From: JABDIP01 sp965250245
GTDB lineage: Bacteria; Pseudomonadota; Alphaproteobacteria; DSM-16000; Inquilinaceae
DNA length: 64,000 nt
NCBI GenBank assembly: GCA_965250245.1
Contig: OZ252296.1
Span: 1,426,001-1,490,000 of the forward strand
Direction of reading: 5' to 3'
Below the pieces are notes generated by a model, which did no database searches, was not told where the DNA came from, and saw only the letters and a program-made list of their open reading frames with translations. The position numbers and the translations under genes are program-made. Of this stretch, positions 55,913 through 62,754 are shown piece by piece. Every line of letters begins with the position of its first letter. Within the stretch, counting starts at the first letter, position 1.

Positions 55913-56850
55913 TCGTCTTCCTGACCATCGTCTACGTGGCGATCCTCTTCGTGTTGACCCGCATCCGGATCCTGCCCAATAGCAGCCTGACCTGGCTCTC
56001 CACGGTGCCCTTCGTGCTGGCGCTGCTCGTATTCTTCTTCATCCCGATGCAATGGGGGGCGCCGAAGGGCGATGTGCGCACCATCGCCTATTCGGTCCAG
56101 GTGACTCCCAACGTCACCGGCCAGGTCGTCGACGTGCCGGTGACGCCGAACGTGCCGCTGCGCGCCGGCGACGTGCTGTTCCGCATCGACCCGACGCCCT
56201 ATCAGGCCAATCTCGACAGCCTCGTTGCCAAGCTCGTGCTTGCGGAGACCCGCCTGGAGCAGAGCGAGGTCCTGGCCGCCCGACAGGCCGGCACGGTGTT
56301 CGATGTCCAGGCTCGCCAGGCCGAGGTCGACAGCCTTGCCGCCCAGATCGCCAATGCCGAATACGACCTGGCCGAGACGGTGGTCCGTGCGCCGTCGGAC
56401 GGCTACGTCACCAATGTCGCGTTGCGGCCGGGCGCGCGGGTTTCGAATTTCCCGTTCTTCCAGGCCATGTCCTTCGTCGATACGTCCGAGTTCATCCTGG
56501 CGGCGCAGATCCCGCAGAACTTCAGCCGGCATATCGAACCCGGACAGTCGGCCGAGGTGACCTTCAAGTTCCGGCCGGGACAGACCTATGCGGCGACCGT
56601 CGAGAGCATCCTGCCAGCCACGGCGCAGGGTCAGTTGCCTCTTAGCGGATTTGCGCCGGAGCCGCAATCGGCAGTTCCGGGACCTTTCTTCGTGAAGCTG
56701 CAACTGGCGGACGAAGCGGTCGCCCGGGCCCTGCCGGCCGGTGCGCTGGGATCGGTGGCGATCTACACAAGCGAGGTCCGGGCGGCCCACATCATCCGGC
56801 GCGTCATGATCCGGATGGAAGCGTGGATGAACTACCTGAACCCGCTCTGA
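55909..56850 (+). CDS. HlyD family membrane fusion protein
   Basis: 313 residues from ATG 55909. Two N-terminal membrane helices (FLTIVYVAILFVL and WLSTVPFVLALLVFFFIP) precede a periplasmic part with the split lipoyl/barrel-sandwich domain (VQVTPNVTGQVVDVPVTPNVPLRAGDVLFRIDPTPYQANL and ETVVRAPSDGYVTNVALRPGARV) around a short helical hairpin. It should be the adaptor of an export system, yet no transporter gene is adjacent. It overlaps the DUF3302 gene by 4 bp. Confidence 0.9.
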   Translation: MIVFLTIVYVAILFVLTRIRILPNSSLTWLSTVPFVLALLVFFFIPMQWGAPKGDVRTIAYSVQVTPNVTGQVVDVPVTPNVPLRAGDVLFRIDPTPYQANLDSLVAKLVLAETRLEQSEVLAARQAGTVFDVQARQAEVDSLAAQIANAEYDLAETVVRAPSDGYVTNVALRPGARVSNFPFFQAMSFVDTSEFILAAQIPQNFSRHIEPGQSAEVTFKFRPGQTYAATVESILPATAQGQLPLSGFAPEPQSAVPGPFFVKLQLADEAVARALPAGALGSVAIYTSEVRAAHIIRRVMIRMEAWMNYLNPL

Positions 56851-56912
56851 GGCGCCGAAACGGTCGCGAGGATGTCAACGGGGCGGTGACCATTCCGCGC
56901 TAGACTGGTGCG

Positions 56913-57116
56913 ATGAAGGACAGGCTGCTCGCTACCGGCATCGTCGGCACCGTGATCGCCGCGCTGTGCTGCTTCACGCCGATCCTGGGCGCAGTGCTGG
57001 GCGCGGTCGGAATATCGGCGGCCCTGGGCTGGCTCGATTTCGTGCTGCTGCCGGCGCTGGCCGCATTCGCCGGGCTTACCATCTACGCCGTGGTGCGGCG
57101 GCGGAGGCGGGCATGA
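56913..57116 (+). CDS. merF: MerF-like mercury transport membrane protein
   Basis: 67 residues with two membrane helices. The vicinal Cys pair of MerF is present in IAALCCFTPILGAVLGAVGISAALGWLDFVLLPALAAFAGLTIY, discussed here as residues 19-20. The second, C-terminal Cys pair of typical MerF is missing, as the protein ends in a basic tail. MerF takes Hg(II) into the cytoplasm. No merA, merR or merP is nearby. Its stop overlaps the start of the GDCCVxC gene. Confidence 0.82.
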   Translation: MKDRLLATGIVGTVIAALCCFTPILGAVLGAVGISAALGWLDFVLLPALAAFAGLTIYAVVRRRRRA

Positions 57117-57325
57117 CCGCGATCGTGCTGTCGTCGCGGATCACCTGCCCGCATTGCGGCTTCGAGGCGGTCGAGACCATGCCGACCAATGCCTGCCAGT
57201 ACTTCTACGACTGCCGCGGCTGCGGCCGCGTGCTGAAGCCGCTGAAGGGCGATTGCTGCGTCTATTGCTCCTATGGCGACCGGCCCTGTCCGCCGATCCA
57301 GGAAGACCGCGGCTGCTGCACGTAG
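57113..57325 (+). CDS. GDCCVxC domain-containing protein
   Basis: 70 residues, ten Cys. It follows the family pattern: a first CxxC (TCPHCGFEAVETMPTNACQ), then YDCRGCGRVLKPLKGDCCVYCSYGDRPCPP, giving the GDCCVxC signature. In some bacteria one of these Cys positions is selenocysteine; here all are Cys codons. The family often follows merF-type genes and probably binds a soft metal. It ends with an extra Cys pair (GCCT), possibly replacing the pair missing from this MerF. Confidence 0.88.
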   Translation: MTAIVLSSRITCPHCGFEAVETMPTNACQYFYDCRGCGRVLKPLKGDCCVYCSYGDRPCPPIQEDRGCCT

Positions 57326-57327
57326 AA

Positions 57328-57353
57328 AGGCCCGGACCGGCCGGCCCGGGCCT
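57328..57353. terminator. GC-rich hairpin between convergent genes
   Basis: AGGCCCGG / CCGGGCCT with a 10-nt loop directly follows the GDCCVxC stop and faces the convergent gene. There is no T-run, so termination activity is only possible. Confidence 0.4.
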
Positions 57354-57376
57354 CGGCGCTCTGAAGAAGCGCGCGG

Positions 57377-57970
57377 TCACTTGTCCTTGTTCTTGTTGCG
57401 CACGCCGATCCAGATCACGATCAGGGTGACGATCAGCGACAGCGGCGTTCCGGTCATCACCGGATTGTCGCGGGCGATGGTGTCGAGCTGCGGCCTGCCT
57501 TGCGCGAGTTGCTCGGTGATCGCCTTGTAGTCGGTCTGGTCCAGGGTCTTCTGCAGCTCCTTCGCCAGCTTGTCGATGCCCTTCATGATGTCGCCGGTGG
57601 TCGGCGTCTGGCTCTGCACGATGTAGTCGCGCAACGCCTGCTCCACGCGGGCGGCCTTCTCATAGACCTGCTGGGCATGGCCGCGATGGCTGCGCACCGA
57701 CTGGTTGGCGCGGTAGCGCTGGTCGCGCGGCATGCGGCGTGCCAGCCGGGAGCGGAAATCGAGATTGTGCTCGATCGACTTCAGGTCGCGCACGATGCGC
57801 GCCAGCCGGGTCTGGTATCCGGCGATCTTGTCCCAGAAGTCGTGATAGGTCATGTCGGTCGGCTTGGGGATGCCGCCCTTCGCCTGCAAGGTGACCGAGG
57901 CGTGCGAGATCTCGTCAAGCAGCCTGTCGAGAATGACCTCCAGATTGTTGAGTGTTTGACCCGTGCTCAT
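57377..57970 (-). CDS. hypothetical tail-anchored helical protein
   Basis: 197 residues from ATG 57970, with GGAGGGGC upstream. The protein is largely helical and charged (KIAGYQTRLARIVRDLKSIEHNLDFRSRLARRM) with a single C-terminal membrane helix (MTGTPLSLIVTLIVIWIGV) before a Lys/Asn tail, so it would face the cytoplasm. Coiled-coil potential is high at residues 95-160. No family was recognised. Confidence 0.65.
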   Translation of the reverse strand: MSTGQTLNNLEVILDRLLDEISHASVTLQAKGGIPKPTDMTYHDFWDKIAGYQTRLARIVRDLKSIEHNLDFRSRLARRMPRDQRYRANQSVRSHRGHAQQVYEKAARVEQALRDYIVQSQTPTTGDIMKGIDKLAKELQKTLDQTDYKAITEQLAQGRPQLDTIARDNPVMTGTPLSLIVTLIVIWIGVRNKNKDK

Positions 57971-58170
57971 GTGCCCCTCCGATGTCCATGTTGCGCGCTT
58001 TATGGCGCTCGCCTCGGCCCGAGTCCAGTCTGCCCGAGCATCCGCTATCCGGGTGTGACGACCGTCACCGCTGCCCCATTCTGCGAAGGTGAAACAGTCC
58101 CGGGTCGCGATTCTGGCGTGCCCGAAGGGGCGGGCCGTCCTAACGACCCGATGGCGATGCATGAGGATGT

Positions 58171-58300
58171 ATAATCATATGACCATAGCGTAGAGGTTTG
58201 TCAAATTCCTATTTACTCACAATTGTCTATTGAGCATTCTAAATTCTTGATCTTGCGATAATCCTGAGTGGGTACCGTACCGGGTACTCTAGAATTTCGT
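58171..58300. other. AT-rich patch downstream of the integrase gene
   Basis: About 130 bp (with ATAATCATATGACC and CAAATTCCTATTTACTCAC) is far more AT-rich than anything around it. It contains no gene. Such composition next to an integrase suggests foreign DNA or a recombination/attachment region. Confidence 0.5.
58270..58287 (+). repeat. GGTACC-rich repeat, left copy
   Basis: GGGTACCGTACCGGGTAC, followed by TCTAGAATTT. An inverted counterpart is at 59560-59577 on the other side of the integrase gene. Confidence 0.5.
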
Positions 58301-58363
58301 GCTGGAGAGCCGACATTTGCGACCGCTCGGGCTGTCTTTCGGCGCGCTCGCGGCGGTGACGGC

Positions 58364-59536
58364 CTAGGTCGAGACCTGGCTTTCCAGGGCCGACGCCCAG
58401 GCCTCCATCGCCTCCCTCCGGGCCTCCAGGTCGGCCGCCGACGCCGGGGGTGTGGGGATGCCCATCAGCGTCGGCTGGGCCAGGTCCAGCAGGTCGCCGA
58501 CCAGCGCGGTCGGGATGCCGAGTCCCGTCATGGCATGGGCGGCGGTCCGGCGCAGATCATGCAGCCTCCAGTCGGCGACGCCGGACCGGGTAATGGCGGT
58601 CTGCCGGGCGCGGGCGTGACCGCTGACCGGACGCTCCGGATCGTCGCGCGACGGAAAGACCAGGGTGCTCTGACCGCGCGGCAGGCTCATCAGGATCTCC
58701 GCCGCCAGGGTCGACAGCGGCACCGCATGGGGGCGGCCCGATCGTGTCCGCTCCGCCGGGATGGTCCACACCCCGTCCTTGGGCGTGATGTCCGACCAGC
58801 GCATGGCCGCCAGTGCCTCCCGCCTCTGGCCGGTCGCCAGCAGCAGCTTGAACCAGGGGCCGAACGGGTAGGCGATTGTGTCCCAGGCCCGCCACAGCAA
58901 TCCGATCTCGTCATCGGTCAGGACCCGGTCGCGCTGCGCCTCGGCCCCTGGCGGCTTGACGTTGATCACCGGCGAGGCGCCAACGAGGTCCTTCTCGACG
59001 GCCCAGTTGAACAGCTTGCGGACCAGCGCCAGGGTCCTGTTGGCCTGGATGGGCGCACCGCGATCGGCGATCGCCTCGATCAGCCGGAGGACGTCCTGAC
59101 GGGTGATCGAGTCCGCCGCCTGGTTACCCCAGCCCGGCAGCACCTCGACGGTCAGCAGGCGCTCGTCCTGTCGCCAGGTCGTCTTGTGCCGGCGGGCGTG
59201 GCGGTCGAGATACTCCTCCGCCAGCGCCGCGAAGCTCTGCTGCCGGTCGCCGCGGGTGGCGGCGCGTTCGGCGGCCGGGTCGTTGCCGCGCGCCACATCC
59301 AGCAGCGCCAGGCGTGCGGCGTCGCGTGCAGCGGTCAGCGAGAGGGCAGGGAAGGTGCCCAGGGTCAGGCGGCGCTTGCGCCCGTCGGCGCGGTACATCA
59401 GCACCCAGGATTTGCGGCCGGCCTTGCTGACGCGCAGGCCGAATCCCGGCATCGCCGCGTCCCAGATTTCGGTCCGTCCGGCCGCCGTCGCCTTGGCCGT
59501 CGCGACGGTCATATCGGTCAGTTCCAGCGTCGGCAT
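58364..59536 (-). CDS. tyrosine recombinase (phage/island integrase), probably inactive
   Basis: 390 residues from ATG 59536. It has the P4-type layout: N-terminal arm-binding DUF4102-like domain (AMPGFGLRVSKAGRKSWVLMYRADGRKRRLTLG), core-binding domain (residues ~100-190) and catalytic domain. Arg238 (LLATGQRREAL), His326 and Arg329 (RLHDLRRTAAH) are present. In the last motif, where relatives read roughly LLNHAQPTLMGIYTR, this protein has LLDLAQPTLMGIPTP: the His position is Leu352 and the nucleophile Tyr position is Pro361. The usual catalytic Lys region reads TRSGRPH. Without the Tyr it should not recombine DNA. No other phage gene or tRNA target is adjacent. Confidence 0.85.
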   Translation of the reverse strand: MPTLELTDMTVATAKATAAGRTEIWDAAMPGFGLRVSKAGRKSWVLMYRADGRKRRLTLGTFPALSLTAARDAARLALLDVARGNDPAAERAATRGDRQQSFAALAEEYLDRHARRHKTTWRQDERLLTVEVLPGWGNQAADSITRQDVLRLIEAIADRGAPIQANRTLALVRKLFNWAVEKDLVGASPVINVKPPGAEAQRDRVLTDDEIGLLWRAWDTIAYPFGPWFKLLLATGQRREALAAMRWSDITPKDGVWTIPAERTRSGRPHAVPLSTLAAEILMSLPRGQSTLVFPSRDDPERPVSGHARARQTAITRSGVADWRLHDLRRTAAHAMTGLGIPTALVGDLLDLAQPTLMGIPTPPASAADLEARREAMEAWASALESQVST

Positions 59537-59559
59537 GTGTCGCAACCCGATGAGAATTT

Positions 59560-59577
59560 GGTACCCGAAGGTACCCC
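59560..59577 (-). repeat. GGTACC-rich repeat, right copy (inverted)
   Basis: On the minus strand this reads GGGGTACCTTCGGGTACC followed by AAATTCTCAT, similar to the left copy at 58270-58287 in motif order and spacing. It sits 24 bp upstream of the integrase start codon. Confidence 0.5.
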
Positions 59578-59954
59578 GTGCTTCGCATCCTGGCTGAGCG
59601 CGGTCAATCCTTCGCAGCGTCTGGAGCGGATAGTGGAGGATTGTCAGAATGTTAGGGGTGCGGTGCCGATTGGCCGATTGCCGTTCAGTCGGGCTTTGGA
59701 TGCGAAACATCATCGAATCGCGGATTCGGCCCGGCGAGACGGTCCGGCCGATCCGTGTCCGAAATTTATCGTTTGTTAAGGCGGCAGACGCTAGGTCAGG
59801 ATCGTGGCCTGCGACGGACTCAACCGGATCCGTCGCCGCCGCCAACAAGTGTCCGGCCGTTGCTTGCCGGACCGACTGCCACGCCGGTCAAGGCATGGGC
59901 AGCGAGGGGCGTTCCAGACGCGCGGAAGAGTTTGAACCCGAACGGGAGAGCCCC
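59578..59954. other. intergenic region between integrase and patatin genes
   Basis: 377 bp holding divergent promoters. The patatin frame is open through it, but those residues are not family sequence. GGGAG before 59955 is the ribosome-binding site for the patatin gene. Nothing else is recognised. Confidence 0.4.
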
Positions 59955-61127
59955 ATGCTCGTGTTCCGGCAAGTCTACTCGTCCTATCAGGACGCCCGAC
60001 AGGCGGCGACGCCGGGCGTGGATTCACGCCGGTCGTTCCTCGGCGGACTGTTCGGCGGCGATGGCGGCCTCAGCGTCGGCGACGAGGCGCGACGGCCTTC
60101 AGCCTCCGGCCAGTCGACCAAGCCGCTCAATCTTGCCCTGCAGGGCGGCGGCGCCCATGGCGCCTTCACCTGGGGCGTGCTCGACCGGCTGCTGGAAGAC
60201 GGGCGCTGCGAATTCGGTTCGGTCAGCGGCACCAGCGCCGGGGCCATGAACGCGGTGATCCTGGCGTCTGGTCTGATGGATGGCGGCCCGGACGCGGCGC
60301 GCGCCAAGCTGGAGGCGTTCTGGCGCGGCATCAGCGAGGCGGCCCGGTTCAGCCCGCTGCGGTCGGGCGGCGGCGCCTTCGGCGACAGCCAGGCGCCCTC
60401 GGCCACCCATGTCTGGTTCGACGTCATGACCCGGCTGATGTCGCCCTACCAGTTCAATCCGGCCGACTACAACCCGCTGCGCGAGCTGTTGGACAAGAGC
60501 GTCGACTTCAAGCGCCTGCGCAAGCGCTCGCCGGTGCCCCTGCACATCTCGGCCACCGACGTGGCGGACGGCAAGACCAAGGTCTTCGGCACGGCGGAGC
60601 TGTCGACCGATGCGGTGCTCGCCTCGGCCTGCCTGCCGCAGATCCACCAGGCGGTGAAGGTCGGCCGGCGCTACTACTGGGACGGCGGCTATTCCTCCAA
60701 CCCGCCCTTGATGCCGCTGGTCCGTGAGGGCGTCGCCGCCGATACGCTGCTGGTGCAGATCAATCCGATCACCGAGAACACGGTGCCGACCAACGCCCAG
60801 GAGATCGCCGCGCGCATCAGCCGCATCGTCTTCAACGAGCCGCTGCGCCGGGAGGTCGAGCTGATCGCCCAGTGCCGCGAAGTCGCCAATGAGGGAATCG
60901 CCATCGGCGGCCGCCTGCGCCGGCGCATCCGCCAGCACCGCTTCCACCACATCGAGGCGGCGCGCTACACCGAAAAGCTGGGGCACGGCAGCAAGATGTC
61001 GCCGGACTGGAAGATGCTGAGCCATCTCTTCGACTGCGGGCGTACCGCCGCCGATGCCTGGCTGAAGAAGCATTTCCCGTCGGTCGGCCGCTGCCAGACC
61101 GTCGACCTCACGGCGAAATTCGCCTAA
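59955..61127 (+). CDS. patatin-like phospholipase
   Basis: 390 residues from ATG 59955. The patatin domain begins at LNLALQGGGAHGAFTWGVLDRL, whose GGGxxG forms the oxyanion hole. The nucleophile Ser94 is in GTSAG and the dyad Asp in YYWDGGYSSNPPLMPLV. The C-terminal part has HRFHHIEAARYTEKLGHGSKMSPDW, conserved among alphaproteobacterial members. No signal peptide is seen. It should be a cytoplasmic lipid acyl hydrolase, of a type often linked to poly-hydroxybutyrate or membrane turnover; the substrate is not known. Confidence 0.92.
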   Translation: MLVFRQVYSSYQDARQAATPGVDSRRSFLGGLFGGDGGLSVGDEARRPSASGQSTKPLNLALQGGGAHGAFTWGVLDRLLEDGRCEFGSVSGTSAGAMNAVILASGLMDGGPDAARAKLEAFWRGISEAARFSPLRSGGGAFGDSQAPSATHVWFDVMTRLMSPYQFNPADYNPLRELLDKSVDFKRLRKRSPVPLHISATDVADGKTKVFGTAELSTDAVLASACLPQIHQAVKVGRRYYWDGGYSSNPPLMPLVREGVAADTLLVQINPITENTVPTNAQEIAARISRIVFNEPLRREVELIAQCREVANEGIAIGGRLRRRIRQHRFHHIEAARYTEKLGHGSKMSPDWKMLSHLFDCGRTAADAWLKKHFPSVGRCQTVDLTAKFA

Positions 61128-61312
61128 GGCGGAGCCCGGCCCGATCGGCGCTGATCGCGCCGCCCCGGGGCAGTAACCCGGTTGCCGCGCCCGGCCGAGG
61201 ATGCCCGGTTCATCATTCTGCTGTTCCCGCGCCCGGAGTTCATGTAAAACGATAATTAATCGCTGCGTAACGGCGATTCACATTTTTTTCAGCCAAGGGT
61301 TGGGGGAGAGGC

Positions 61313-61843
61313 ATGACGGATCTTGGCCGCATCCGCGCCGTGAGCGCGGTGATGAGAGCATTCTGCGCGATCGCCATCGTGACCATACCGGTCGTCCTGG
61401 CCGCGTTCTGGGCGCTGGCGTCGCCGGAACTGATACGGGATATCCGCGACCTCGGCCATCCGGTCGCCGAACTGCCGCCGCTCTTTCGGCTTTTCGGGTT
61501 CCTGGTCACGATGATCCCGGGCGCGATCGGTATCTATGGGCTGATGGCGCTCAGGCGGCTGTTCGAGGCCTATCGCGCCGGCGCCATCTTCGCGTCCGGC
61601 AATGCGCGCCACCTGCGCACCTTCGCGGTGAGCGTCGTTGCGTCGGCGCTGGCCAAGATCGTCATCGGCCCGGTGCTGAGCGTTCTGGTGAGCTGGCACA
61701 ACCCGCCGGGCACACGGGAGCTGGCGATCACGGTCAGCAGCGACGACTTGGGAGCGCTGTTCGTCGGTTGCCTGTTCCTGGTGGTCGCCTGGATCATGGC
61801 CGAGGCGCAGCGCCTCGCCGAAGACAACGCCCAGATCGTCTAG
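61313..61843 (+). CDS. DUF2975 family membrane protein
   Basis: 176 residues with four membrane helices (AIAIVTIPVVLAAFWAL, LFRLFGFLVTMIPGAIGIYGL, a third around FAVSVVASALAKIVI and a fourth, ALFVGCLFLVVAWIMAEA). The loop LRRLFEAYRAGAIFASGNARHLR and the final helix before AQRLAEDNAQIV are typical of DUF2975. It is followed by a small XRE regulator, the standard partner of this family. The region before it (61128-61312) is AT-richer and holds the promoter. Confidence 0.9.
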   Translation: MTDLGRIRAVSAVMRAFCAIAIVTIPVVLAAFWALASPELIRDIRDLGHPVAELPPLFRLFGFLVTMIPGAIGIYGLMALRRLFEAYRAGAIFASGNARHLRTFAVSVVASALAKIVIGPVLSVLVSWHNPPGTRELAITVSSDDLGALFVGCLFLVVAWIMAEAQRLAEDNAQIV

Positions 61844-61852
61844 CGCGTCGCC

Positions 61853-62062
61853 ATGGCGATCATCGTCAATCTCGATGTGATGCTGGCCCGGCGCAAGATG
61901 CGCTCGAAGGACCTGGCCGACCGGATCGGCATCACCCAGCAGAACCTGTCGCTGCTGAAGTCGGGGAAGGTGAAGGGGATCCGGTTCGCCACCCTGGATC
62001 GGATCTGTCGCGAGCTGGATTGCCAGCCGGGCGATCTGCTGGAGTACCGGACGGAGGGCTGA
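61853..62062 (+). CDS. XRE family (YozG-type) HTH regulator
   Basis: 69 residues, almost entirely one helix-turn-helix domain: MAIIVNLDVMLARRKM, then RIGITQQNLSLLKSGKVKGIRFATLDRICRELDCQPGDLL. This short Cro/C1-type regulator is regularly encoded just after a DUF2975 protein; the membrane partner may control it. The gap to the DUF2975 stop is only 9 bp. Confidence 0.92.
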   Translation: MAIIVNLDVMLARRKMRSKDLADRIGITQQNLSLLKSGKVKGIRFATLDRICRELDCQPGDLLEYRTEG

Positions 62063-62191
62063 CGAGCCCGCACTCGGTTCGTCAGCCCCGCCCGTTCATC
62101 GGCTTCCAGGCAGGCCCGGCGGCGCGCACGGCGGCAGGCCCCGGACGGGCCGGGCCGGCGCGGCGCCCCTGGGTCCTAGTGCCGGTCAACG

Positions 62192-62620
62192 TCAGTCGTC
62201 GCTGTCGTCACCGTCATTGCCGTCGTCGCCGTCGTCGCCGTCGTCGCTGTCATCGCGATCGTCGCCGTCATCATCGTCGTCATCGTCTTCTTCGATGTCG
62301 TCGTCGTCCTCATCGGCGTCGTCGAGATCGTCCGCGTCGTCCTCATCGTCCGCGTCGTCCTCGTCGTCCGGATCATCGTCATCGAACATCTGGACGACCT
62401 GATCGACGACGGCGGCGATTGCATCATCCAGGTCGGCGACCACGATGCGTTCGGCCGCCGCGGGCGCGGTAGCCGGCGCCAGGCCGTCGCTGGTGGTGCT
62501 GGCCGTGGCCGGAATGGCCGAGCCAACGAGAATGGCGCCGCCAAGCGCCGCGGCGGTGCAGCCTCCGAGCAGACGCGCGCGCAGCTGTTCGACCGTTTTG
62601 GTCGGAGTATTCTGTGACAC
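62192..62620 (-). CDS. exported Asp-rich low-complexity protein
   Basis: 142 residues from GTG 62620, 8 bp after GAGGAG. The N-terminal part has a twin-Arg-free export-like segment (LLGGCTAAALGGAILVGSAIPATA). After VVADLDDAIAAVVDQVVQMF the last ~60 residues are almost only Asp, with some Gly, Glu and Ala, coded by GAC/GAT repeats (62195-62385). This is strongly acidic and could bind calcium or other cations outside the cytoplasm. The subtilase gene just upstream on the same strand has a similar Asp-rich part. Confidence 0.7.
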   Translation of the reverse strand: MSQNTPTKTVEQLRARLLGGCTAAALGGAILVGSAIPATASTTSDGLAPATAPAAAERIVVADLDDAIAAVVDQVVQMFDDDDPDDEDDADDEDDADDLDDADEDDDDIEEDDDDDDDGDDRDDSDDGDDGDDGNDGDDSDD

Positions 62621-62754
62621 CTCGGTTTCTCCTCTTGTTGTTCAGCGGCGCGGCGGCGACGCGCCTCCGTTATGACAACGCGGTTACGGCGCGGCCTATT
62701 CCGGCTGAGCGGAGAAAATCCGACGATGTGTCAGGAGGATTGCCCGCGAGCGGC

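Noticed and set aside
58171..59954. An intact prophage or genomic island
   Set aside because: Only an integrase, apparently inactive, and a short AT-rich patch are present; no phage structural, excision or cargo genes and no tRNA target adjoin.
62195..62390. Tandem repeat or CRISPR-like array
   Set aside because: The repetition is of GAC/GAT codons within a reading frame, with no regular repeat-spacer unit.
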